A stretch of 34,150 nucleotides of DNA from Candidatus Liptonbacteria bacterium (GTDB lineage: Bacteria > Patescibacteriota > Minisyncoccia > UBA6257 > 2-01-FULL-56-20). Each line of letters starts with the position of its first letter. Position 1 is the first letter of the stretch. The notes under the pieces are model-generated. The model was not told where the DNA came from and did not search any database. It saw only the letters and a program-made list of their open reading frames with translations. Positions 18,521 through 26,356 of this stretch are shown here, one piece after another. The DNA is taken from the NCBI GenBank assembly GCA_016204355.1, contig JACQKT010000011.1, forward strand, positions 1 to 34,150. Reading direction: 5' to 3'. A program made the translations under genes and the position numbers.

Positions 18521-19957
18521 TCAACCGTTTGCCAAATATGCTTCAGCCGCCCTTGCAATTTCGATCGCTTTTTCTTGCGCGCTGCCCGTGTATTTCTCGG
18601 GCGTGTTAAAGAGCTCGATGAAACTCTTCGGCATCTCGCTCAATGCCGCGCCGACGTCATGGTCGTCTTCGGCGATTTTTTCTACGGCGGCGATCAGAGG
18701 GATGTCGAGCGCCTGCGCCATCGGAACTGCTTTCCGGTTGACAAGCTCGTGCGCGTCTCCCGGATATCCCACCATCTGAAGCGCGATGTAAATCGGCTCG
18801 GCGAGGATAAACTTGGCGCTTTTGTCGAAGTTTCGCTTGCACGCCTTCGCATCGACGGTAATTCTCGACAGAAACGGAACGCCCTGTTTGTTTTTCCGCA
18901 ATAGCGTCGTCAGCTGCTGTGTCAGGTTGACGACGATTATCGGAAAATCGCGCATCACCGAACTGCCGACGAGGTCCCGCTGGTGTTCGCTTATCAGCGT
19001 ATCGAGCACTTTGCCGAACTCGTTTTTCGTGCGAAGCCACATCCCTTCTAGATTCTCGAAGTTGACGGGGTTCCGCTTGTGGGCCATTGTCGACGAGCCG
19101 ACCTGACCTTCTTCGAACGATTCGGCGATTTCCCCGATTTCGCTCCTCATGAGGTGCCTGCAGTCCCGCCCGAATTGGGCGAGCGATGCCGAGAGCATGA
19201 CGCACGAAAAGAGGAAATACGCGAGGGGCTCCGGCGGAAGTATCTGCGTGCTTATCGGCGCCGGCTGCAGGCCGAGTTTTTCGAGTACGCGCGCTTCGAA
19301 GTGCTTGCCGCCGCACATATCGGCTATTCTGAGGCCGACCTGCGCGTTGTAGGCGCCGACCGCTCCCGAGATTTTGCCGACGAGTCCGTTCCGACAGTTC
19401 TTCATCATGCGGACGTTGTAAAGAATCCGGCTCAAAATGGTTGCGAGCCAGAATCCGACGGTGATCGGAAGCGCGTGCTGGCCGTGAGTCCTGCCGATCT
19501 GAAGTTCGCCGGCGAATTTCCTGGTCAATCCGGCGAAGATCGTCACGACGTCGCGGATGTGCGGCTTCAGAACTTCATCATACGCGCGAGAAAACTGGAG
19601 GGCGCGCGCAGTGTCGAGCGGGTCATAACTCGTCAGTGGCACGTGAATCCAGCGTGCGAGAGAGCTCGGAATGTGCCCTTGAGCTAGACGCACCCAGGCG
19701 CGGATATCGTGATGCGTGACGGTCCGCTCCACTTCGTCGACCTGAGTCGTAGTGATTCCGCGAGTCAGGAGCGGAGGCCGTAATAGGGCCATAGTCTCCG
19801 GCGGAATTACGCCGATTTCGCCGAGAACCTGGAGCGTTGCGAGTTCCACTTCTCCGACGGGGACGTACAGATTGTCATAGCCGAAGATTTTTTGGAGCGA
19901 TTTCGGTTGGTAGTGGGGATTTCCTGGAAGAGTCAAATTCGGGGGAGTCGGTTCCAT
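18521..19957 (-). CDS. purB: Adenylosuccinate lyase
   Basis: Fumarase/ASL superfamily; QVGSSTMAHKRNPVNFENLEG signature; IGRTHGQHALPITVG; start moved to ATG 19957. Confidence 0.85.
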   Translation of the reverse strand: MEPTPPNLTLPGNPHYQPKSLQKIFGYDNLYVPVGEVELATLQVLGEIGVIPPETMALLRPPLLTRGITTTQVDEVERTVTHHDIRAWVRLAQGHIPSSLARWIHVPLTSYDPLDTARALQFSRAYDEVLKPHIRDVVTIFAGLTRKFAGELQIGRTHGQHALPITVGFWLATILSRILYNVRMMKNCRNGLVGKISGAVGAYNAQVGLRIADMCGGKHFEARVLEKLGLQPAPISTQILPPEPLAYFLFSCVMLSASLAQFGRDCRHLMRSEIGEIAESFEEGQVGSSTMAHKRNPVNFENLEGMWLRTKNEFGKVLDTLISEHQRDLVGSSVMRDFPIIVVNLTQQLTTLLRKNKQGVPFLSRITVDAKACKRNFDKSAKFILAEPIYIALQMVGYPGDAHELVNRKAVPMAQALDIPLIAAVEKIAEDDHDVGAALSEMPKSFIELFNTPEKYTGSAQEKAIEIARAAEAYLANG

Positions 19958-20019
19958 AACTGTCCTTTTTCGGTTGTTGAAGGGTTTTGGTACTGGCTTA
20001 TTTCTAACGGAGGCCTTGT

Positions 20020-20047
20020 CAAAAATCAATGGGGTGGTTGATTTTTG
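20020..20047. promoter_or_regulatory. Inverted repeat between divergent purB and purH promoters, candidate operator
   Basis: CAAAAATCAA-tggggtgg-TTGATTTTTG, perfect 10-bp arms; another TTGATTTTT at 20079-20087; overlaps a - strand TTGACA (20017-20022). Confidence 0.5.
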
Positions 20048-20143
20048 AAGGTATTTGGATTTAGTATGAATCCGCTCTTTGATTTTTCAATCGACGCCAG
20101 AAATGGCGTCAATTCCATTTTCCCGACAACAGAAGGAGAAAAG

Positions 20144-20734
20144 ATGAAGACCGGAACGGCTTTATTGTCCGTGTATCACAAGGAAGGAATAGTCGATTTC
20201 GCCCGCAAGCTTACCGAGTGCGGCTGGGATCTTCTGGCATCCGACGGTACCGCGAAAGCGTTGCGCGCGGCGGGTGTTGCAGTGCGGGACGTCGCCGATA
20301 TCGTCGGCGAGCCGATTCTCGGCCACCGAGTCGTTACGCTCTCGCGCGAAATTCACGCGGCGCTTCTGGCGAGGAAAGATTCGCCCGAGGATATGGACGA
20401 ACTTGCTCGAATCGGTGTTCCATACATCGACATGGTTTGCGTCGACCTCTACCCGTTGAAGGAAGAAATCGCGAAACCCGAGGCCACGCGCGCATCGGTT
20501 ATCGAAAAGACCGACGTCGGCGGGCCTACCATGCTTCACTCGGCGGCGAAGGGCGAACGGATTGTCATCTGTGATCCTGCTGACAGAAACAGGGTTCTCC
20601 AGTGGCTGGACGACGGATGCCCGAATGGGCAGGAGTTTGTTGACACCCTGGCTGCGAAAGCGGATGCGGTGGTGGCGGATTACTGCCTGACGGCAAGCCG
20701 GTATCGCGGCGGCAAATCCGACGAGACCAACTGA
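20144..20734 (+). CDS. Stand-alone PurH N-terminal (IMP cyclohydrolase/MGS) domain protein
   Basis: ALLSVYHKEGIVDFARKL, LASDGTAKALRAAG, IDMVCVDLYPL, EKTDVGGPTMLHSAAKGE; SD AAGGAG before ATG 20144; no AICARFT domain follows. Confidence 0.8.
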   Translation: MKTGTALLSVYHKEGIVDFARKLTECGWDLLASDGTAKALRAAGVAVRDVADIVGEPILGHRVVTLSREIHAALLARKDSPEDMDELARIGVPYIDMVCVDLYPLKEEIAKPEATRASVIEKTDVGGPTMLHSAAKGERIVICDPADRNRVLQWLDDGCPNGQEFVDTLAAKADAVVADYCLTASRYRGGKSDETN

Positions 20735-20769
20735 CGGGAAAATGCGATCAGAATCAGCAACAGATTGAG

Positions 20770-20807
20770 CGGCGGAGGTTTGTTCATACAAACCCCGCCG
20801 TTTTTTT
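20770..20807 (+). terminator. Intrinsic terminator of the purH-N gene
   Basis: CGGCGGAGGTTTG-ttcata-CAAACCCCGCCG followed by TTTTTTT. Confidence 0.85.
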
Positions 20808-20832
20808 AAATTTTAGCGCGGACAGAATTTTG

Positions 20833-20871
20833 AAAAAAAAAGAAAAAAAAACGAGACCTGGTCAGAGTCTC
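20833..20871 (-). terminator. Intrinsic terminator of the purC-purE gene
   Basis: GAGAC-ctggtcaga-GTCTC with long A-run at 20833-20851 (T-run on the - strand). Confidence 0.65.
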
Positions 20872-20912
20872 ATTGTTTTTGGCGGCGCTGGCGCGCCGGA
20901 CCTTTTTCTTTT

Positions 20913-22205
20913 TCAGACCGGTACGGTGTTGACCAGTCTCTTTTCGATGGCCCCGCGCATCTTGGCATAGATGAGGGGATTGCGAGCCGAGAGGATGTTG
21001 AGCGCGGCGAGAACCGCGTTCGCAGGTTCGAGCACGGTCATCACAGGTGCCGTTTCATGGAGGCTTCTGGCGCCAGCAGGAACCGCGATTACTGGAACAG
21101 TTGACACCCCCGAGAGCATCGAGGCGCCATCATTTCTGTCGCAGGCGGCAATTACGACCGAGTCCGGAACTTCCTGCAAAAGCTGGTTCAAGGTATTGAT
21201 TGCCGTTACCGGTTCCTTGTGTACGGAGCATGTAACGGGTTCCAATATGCCGCGGCAGTCCATTTCCTCTACGGCCCCGAAGAAAGGGTCAGCACTGTCC
21301 GACTTCGATCCCAGCCATAGGATGATGCGCTGGCGGGGCAGGCGGAAACGGCCCGTGATCTCGGCGACCTGTCGGTATTTTTCGGCAACGACATCGAGCC
21401 CGCCGCCGTCGCGGTAGACCTGCTTGTCGATGTAGGCGCCGTTTTCGAGCACGCGCCACGAGTCGTTATCGATGACGTCGGCCAGGAGCATCTTGCCGTC
21501 GCCGTCGAAGCCGAACTCGACTTTGAAGTCGACGAGTTTCCTGCCTTCAAGCTGCCAGGCCTTCTCTAGAACAAGGAAGGCTTCCCTTGCGATGCGGCGC
21601 ATTTCCGGGAAAAAGTTCTGCTCGCCGTCGAACAGGAGGATTTCCGCCCCCGGGATAACGAGAAACGGCTCCTGTCCGTGGATTGGCTTCGCAGGATTGA
21701 AGAGTTGGAAATTCGTCTTCGTTCCCTCGCTGACGTAAACCATGTAAGGGTCGTCGCACGGCAATTTGTGCTTTTTCCACCGCCTATCTTTCGTTTTCAG
21801 GAAATGCTGGCCCTTAAGACGCGGGAACAAATGCCCTTTCGGCAGATAAGGATTCCGCTTCAGCTCGGAACCGTGCCCTTCGCGCCGGATAACTATTTCA
21901 TGCGGAGACATCATGCAGTGTATCGCGATGAACGACGTGGCGCTGTCCTGTTCCATGAAGGCGACAGGAATGCCGCACGCCTTGAGAAGACGGAAAACGT
22001 TGCATGTCGTCTCGTTGGCGAACCTCCCCTTGCCGGAAATGACATCATGCCTGGCTCCGTCACCGGCCGTGATATCGTCCTTGGAGGCGACTATCGCCAA
22101 ATGCGGATTGTTCCTGACAGAAAAAATTTTCTTGGTTTTTCCTTCGGTTGCCAAAGGCCCCATCGGATATTTTTGGGTGAAGCGGTCTGTCGTTCTCGTA
22201 TCCAT
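20913..22205 (-). CDS. PAICS-type fusion: SAICAR synthetase (PurC) + AIR carboxylase (PurE-like)
   Basis: PurC: ATEGKTKKIFSV, KDDITAGDGARHD, FKVEFGFDGDGKMLLADVIDNDSWR; PurE-like: WLGSKSDSADPFF, VTCSVHKEP, IAACDRNDGASMLSGVSTVPVIAVP. ATG 22205 with SD AAAGGAGGG. Confidence 0.85.
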   Translation of the reverse strand: MDTRTTDRFTQKYPMGPLATEGKTKKIFSVRNNPHLAIVASKDDITAGDGARHDVISGKGRFANETTCNVFRLLKACGIPVAFMEQDSATSFIAIHCMMSPHEIVIRREGHGSELKRNPYLPKGHLFPRLKGQHFLKTKDRRWKKHKLPCDDPYMVYVSEGTKTNFQLFNPAKPIHGQEPFLVIPGAEILLFDGEQNFFPEMRRIAREAFLVLEKAWQLEGRKLVDFKVEFGFDGDGKMLLADVIDNDSWRVLENGAYIDKQVYRDGGGLDVVAEKYRQVAEITGRFRLPRQRIILWLGSKSDSADPFFGAVEEMDCRGILEPVTCSVHKEPVTAINTLNQLLQEVPDSVVIAACDRNDGASMLSGVSTVPVIAVPAGARSLHETAPVMTVLEPANAVLAALNILSARNPLIYAKMRGAIEKRLVNTVPV

Positions 22206-22260
22206 CAAAAGCCCTCCTTTCGAGCTATAAAATTGAGGTTATTTCAAGTTATACATCGGA

Positions 22261-22290
22261 TGCCGGGGCCGCTTTGGAGCGATTCCGGCA
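22261..22290. other. Imperfect hairpin between purC-purE and the bPH2-AlbA gene
   Basis: TGCCGG-ggc-CGCT-ttgg-AGCG-att-CCGGCA; no T-run. Confidence 0.4.
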
Positions 22291-22351
22291 GTTTGTATTT
22301 CTAAAATGAAATTATACAGTAAAACTCTCCCGAAAAGCAATTCCCGAAAAT

Positions 22352-23341
22352 CTATGCGACCCGTTCCGGCCAGCGCGAGCGCGAATACGATTCTATCTCG
22401 CTAAGTTTAAGGGGAGTGGAAATATTGCCGGTTCTCATATAAAAATGTTCGCTGTTGTCGGCTTTGAAATAAATCGGCCGCGGGCTCGGCAGTGCGTGGA
22501 CGACGCAGATATCCACCCCTTCCAAGTCATGGAACCATAATTTCACGAAATTACGGAATTCGGGGCCTATCATGCCGTTGAATGTCTGCGTGAAATGATT
22601 TTCGAAACCGTCGCTGTCTTTTCTCTGTATCGTTCTGTAATCGTTTCCGAGCCCGAGCGGCTTGCGGTCGTCGCTTATCCCGATTACCAGATATCCTCCT
22701 TTAGAATTGAGGAACGCCGCAACCGTTTTCATTGCCGCCTTTTCTATCTCGCGGTTCACTTGTCCGATTTTGTAGTCGAAACGCAGCGACGACTTGAATT
22801 CCAGTCTTTCGTTTTCTTCTTCTTTAAGAAGCCGCAATATATCCGGTTTTTCCCACGAAAAGTTTTCGTAGGGCGAGATCTCATTATTTATTTTTTCAAC
22901 GAATTTTTCCGGTCTCGATACGGTTTTTAAGTAGAACGCGGAACCGCCGGTTTCTATTTTTATCGTTCCATAATGAAGAAATTTCCCGATGGGATTCGAT
23001 AAAACGGAGAGAGAAGACAATCCGTTAAGCGGGAATTTGTTTTCTTTTTTTAAAAATACGCCGCGTTCATGGGTTATGAATCCCGAGTGGAACACATAGC
23101 TTTCGTAATACCAGGAAAGAAAAGCGTAAACGGTCAGAACGAACTGGGCTCCTGCGAGAAAAAGCATTTTTGCGGCCTGATACGAAAGAAAGTTCGAAAA
23201 CGAGAGCTGGGTGTAAAATTCGTATTTGGCATTCCCTAAAAGAGTCGCGGCGAAATAAAGCAGGAAACCCACCGCTTCCACGGCGGCGAATTTCCAGATA
23301 AGAACTATGGGGCTTCTTTTTGTCGCTATTTCCTTGTTCAT
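22352..23341 (-). CDS. Membrane protein: N-terminal TM/bPH2-like region + AlbA_2 (Schlafen AlbA-like) domain
   Basis: Two hydrophobic segments, then ENERLEFKSSLRFD...AAFLNSKGGYLVIGISDDRKPLGLGNDY and HFYMRTGNISTPLKLSEI, typical of AlbA_2 proteins. Confidence 0.7.
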   Translation of the reverse strand: MNKEIATKRSPIVLIWKFAAVEAVGFLLYFAATLLGNAKYEFYTQLSFSNFLSYQAAKMLFLAGAQFVLTVYAFLSWYYESYVFHSGFITHERGVFLKKENKFPLNGLSSLSVLSNPIGKFLHYGTIKIETGGSAFYLKTVSRPEKFVEKINNEISPYENFSWEKPDILRLLKEEENERLEFKSSLRFDYKIGQVNREIEKAAMKTVAAFLNSKGGYLVIGISDDRKPLGLGNDYRTIQRKDSDGFENHFTQTFNGMIGPEFRNFVKLWFHDLEGVDICVVHALPSPRPIYFKADNSEHFYMRTGNISTPLKLSEIESYSRSRWPERVA

Positions 23342-23465
23342 TTCCGGCTCTTTTCAATATCTTATCCCAGGCTTTCGAAGTAAGGCAAACCGGACTATTT
23401 CGGCCGCGCCGCGTTTGGCAAGCTCGCCAAAGGCGCTTTCAAAAAATAAGCATCCGATATAGCAT

Positions 23466-23873
23466 ATGCTTATGGCGGGATTTAAGGGAGAAAAGTCCGA
23501 AGGGGAACTGAACGAGAGCGAGAAGTGGCCGGTCGACGCCAACTTTCGGGAACATATGCTCGATGTTGATGTCGGCAACAGCCTTATGCACGCATTGATA
23601 AGCGCGCAAATTGGAAACACGGAAGACATCCAGAAACTCCAGGCTTATGAAGAGTATCTCAGAGAAAAATCCTCGGCTTCGGCGACCCCCGATCTTTATT
23701 ACGATTACGTTATGGAGAAAAGCAACCCAGTGCTCGTTGAAAAGTACAATTCGAGAATACGTGCGTTCAACGAGGAATTGCCGGAAATCAAACGCCAAAA
23801 AAACAGGCAAAGGGTTGAAGATTTTGTCAACGAAATGATTGAATTGCTGGAAACAAAAAGAGGAGGGGATTGA
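23466..23873 (+). CDS. Hypothetical protein
   Basis: 135-aa charged ORF, divergent from the neighbour; no recognised family. Confidence 0.5.
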   Translation: MLMAGFKGEKSEGELNESEKWPVDANFREHMLDVDVGNSLMHALISAQIGNTEDIQKLQAYEEYLREKSSASATPDLYYDYVMEKSNPVLVEKYNSRIRAFNEELPEIKRQKNRQRVEDFVNEMIELLETKRGGD

Positions 23874-23901
23874 ATCGACAATATTTCCTAATCTAAATAG
23901 G

Positions 23902-25083
23902 CTAGAAACCCTTAAAGAATCCAAGAACTATTTCCACTTGTTTGCGGTTTACAGGTCCGAATACTGCCACTTGAGACTGGTTCATTATCGAAAAATCAGT
24001 GGGGCGTATGGCATCTTTTCCGTTTGGGTCGCCATAACATTGACCATAGTAATATCCGACCTTCACCCCATCGTCCATGCTTTTCCACCACGACACATCG
24101 GAGGGAAATAATGTTTCCCATTGTCCGTTTTGTTGCAGAGTGCTTTTCCAATTCGTGTAGAAAGGATCAACTTGCCCAACCATATCTCCCCAGAGTTTTT
24201 GCGCATCAGCGGGTGTTGCAACGCAATCCGGCGCGCGAATACGCGGCGCGGAACCGGGCTTATCAAAGGGAGAATCGGTTTTTTCGTCCGCAAGGCCGAA
24301 TATCCCGTGTCCTAATTCGTGCGCAAGCTGGCTCGGAGATGTTAGCGGTTCCTGTACATTTACGAAAACCGCCTTAGGCTGCAGTTTGTCTTTTGTTAAA
24401 GAAGAGAATGAATTGTCTTCAAGCGTTATTCCGAACCCGACCGAATGAGGAGTAATGAAAGTGTTTATGCCGGGACTTTGTTTAAGTTTATTTAAGAATA
24501 TAGGTACGACGTATTTTAGACCAGTTTTGTTTATCGAACCTTCTTCGTCTACGGCTTTGTTGCGAATATCGTCTTGTGTCGTTCCATTTATTATCGCCGT
24601 GTCGTACCAAACATTGAATTTCCCCTTGTTAGAACGGAGTGGTTCTATCGCAAAAGGTCCGAATGCAACGCCGTTCCGTACCGGCGAGCCGCCCCAACTC
24701 AACATTTCAATGCCGGTATTTTTCAGTTCGTCTATCGAAGAAAAATTTATGCCGACAATAACAAGATTTATACGGTCAGCCCTTGCATCGTTGTGGCCTT
24801 GAACCAAGTTTTCTAAATTCGCCGGCTTGAGAGGCGAAATTTTTTTGCCGGATGTGCCTGTTCCGCTTTCCGGAGACGTGGTTGCCGGCAAGGGATTTGA
24901 CGAAACAGTTGTGCTGGCCGCTTCGTTTCCCGTAGATACTGGAACAGGATTTTGTGGAGCTGATTCCGGACTATCGACAGGTGGGTTTTCTTTTGAGGTG
25001 AAATAAACAACCCCGGTACCTCCGAGTATTAAAGCGCCGAAAATAAAAAGCAGGGCAATAACTGAAAATCCTTTTTTGTCCAT
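23902..25083 (-). CDS. Membrane-anchored M64-like zinc metalloprotease
   Basis: LAHELGHGIFGLADEKTDSPFD: HExxH plus GLxDE; N-term MDKKGFSVIALLFIFGALILGG. Confidence 0.65.
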   Translation of the reverse strand: MDKKGFSVIALLFIFGALILGGTGVVYFTSKENPPVDSPESAPQNPVPVSTGNEAASTTVSSNPLPATTSPESGTGTSGKKISPLKPANLENLVQGHNDARADRINLVIVGINFSSIDELKNTGIEMLSWGGSPVRNGVAFGPFAIEPLRSNKGKFNVWYDTAIINGTTQDDIRNKAVDEEGSINKTGLKYVVPIFLNKLKQSPGINTFITPHSVGFGITLEDNSFSSLTKDKLQPKAVFVNVQEPLTSPSQLAHELGHGIFGLADEKTDSPFDKPGSAPRIRAPDCVATPADAQKLWGDMVGQVDPFYTNWKSTLQQNGQWETLFPSDVSWWKSMDDGVKVGYYYGQCYGDPNGKDAIRPTDFSIMNQSQVAVFGPVNRKQVEIVLGFFKGF

Positions 25084-25136
25084 CTTAATCTGGATAAGCT
25101 AATCTTACCACGCGTTTTCGGCAAGATAAGACTGTG

Positions 25137-25160
25137 AAGGGCTGCCCGAGGGCAGCCCTT
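25137..25160. other. Perfect hairpin AAGGGCTGCC-cgag-GGCAGCCCTT
   Basis: 10-bp stem, 4-nt loop, 1 nt past the stop of the 25162-25725 gene; no T-run. Confidence 0.6.
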
Positions 25161-25161
25161 G

Positions 25162-25725
25162 TTAGAAAGCTCTGAAAAAGATGATTCCCGGTTTCGCTGC
25201 GATGGCGAAGCGGGCGATTCTTTTTCTTTTCGTGTCCAGAACTGCAGGCACGAATATCCCGCCGTTTGTTCCTTGTTGTTTTGAAATCCAGCGGTCGAAC
25301 GTGTCGCACGGATGTCCCGGGCAGTCGTATGGCTCTTTTCCACTCCTGTCCATCCAAGAGTAGATGGGCAGATAGCGCTCACCGGGAAGTTCCCATGGCC
25401 CCTTTTTCTCGAATTCCCCGGTATGCAGATCGAAGAAGAGCTTCATTTCCCGAACGCATCCCGGCGAATCGTAAGATTTCCGTGCGTGTTCGCTGATCCT
25501 GAACGGGGTTATGTTCGAAAGCAGCCCCAGTCCATCAACCCTCACGGCACGGACAACCATATGGCCGCCGAACTCGTAAACTTCCTCCCGATGAAAGACA
25601 AGCCGCCTTCGGAAGCAGCCGTTATTCAACCTTCTTATTTCAACTTCAACCCGGCCATTTCCGTCGGCATAAACCACGTCGCCGATACCGAGATTCGTAA
25701 CCACTCTTTCTTTGTCCTTCTTCAC
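25162..25725 (-). CDS. Hypothetical protein (GTG start)
   Basis: 187-aa ORF; SD AAAAGGAGAAAG upstream of GTG; 3' hairpin. Confidence 0.6.
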   Translation of the reverse strand: MKKDKERVVTNLGIGDVVYADGNGRVEVEIRRLNNGCFRRRLVFHREEVYEFGGHMVVRAVRVDGLGLLSNITPFRISEHARKSYDSPGCVREMKLFFDLHTGEFEKKGPWELPGERYLPIYSWMDRSGKEPYDCPGHPCDTFDRWISKQQGTNGGIFVPAVLDTKRKRIARFAIAAKPGIIFFRAF

Positions 25726-25844
25726 GAACTTTCTCCTTTTTAATCAGATGTCAATATGCGCCGCAACCGCGATTGCGATGCAACCATAATTGCGCCGAAA
25801 TTTTATCCCAACTACCAATTAAAGTAAAGAAATAAACGCCGATT

Positions 25845-26234
25845 TTATAACGACTTTAGCGTTGTCGGTTCTTTTGCTTCTTCATAACAAACGGCTTCTA
25901 TATTGTGCCTGTCGGGGTCGTGTATGAAAGCGGCGTAATAGTCCGGGCTGTAATCCGTTCTCAATCCCGGTTTGCCGTTATTTTTTCCTCCGGCTTCGAG
26001 CGCTGCGACATGGAAATCGTTCACCGCTTTTCTTGTTTTGGCGAGGAATGCCACATGTGTTTCCTGCGCGGACAGCTTTTGGACTATCCAGAAACTTGTG
26101 TGCCCGTCTGCCATAAACCCGGCAGCGCCCGGAAATTCCATGTTCAGCTCATAGCCGAGCGGCTTCAAGGCGGCGAGATAGAATTTTTTCGATTTTTCGA
26201 AGTCCCTAACCGGAATCGATACATGTTCGATCAT
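25845..26234 (-). CDS. VOC/glyoxalase family protein
   Basis: MIEHVSIPVRDFEKSKKFYLAALKPLGY...YYAAFIHDPDRHNIEAVCYE; start moved to ATG 26234. Confidence 0.85.
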   Translation of the reverse strand: MIEHVSIPVRDFEKSKKFYLAALKPLGYELNMEFPGAAGFMADGHTSFWIVQKLSAQETHVAFLAKTRKAVNDFHVAALEAGGKNNGKPGLRTDYSPDYYAAFIHDPDRHNIEAVCYEEAKEPTTLKSL

Positions 26235-26240
26235 AGTAAA

Positions 26241-26246
26241 ATTATA
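26241..26246 (-). promoter_or_regulatory. Extended -10 (TGG-TATAAT) 6 nt upstream of the VOC start codon
   Basis: + strand ATTATAcca at 26241-26249. Confidence 0.55.
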
Positions 26247-26289
26247 CCAAAAAAGTTGATTATTTTTGAGTGAAGATGCACTACTCCAC

Positions 26290-26323
26290 AATATTCTAAC
26301 ATTCTGCAGAATGTTAGAATATT
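26290..26323. promoter_or_regulatory. 34-bp perfect palindrome upstream of dinB
   Basis: AATATTCTAACATTCTG|CAGAATGTTAGAATATT, zero-length spacer, between divergent VOC and dinB. Confidence 0.75.
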
Positions 26324-26356
26324 TCGTATGGTTGTTAACGCGGGAAAAATTGAAAA

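Noticed and set aside
23401-23440. Inverted repeat GCGTTTGGC...GCCAAAGGCGC between bPH2-AlbA and the 23466 gene
   Set aside because: Could be a small dispersed repeat or terminator, but no T-run on the relevant strand and no second copy seen in the window; too weak to list.
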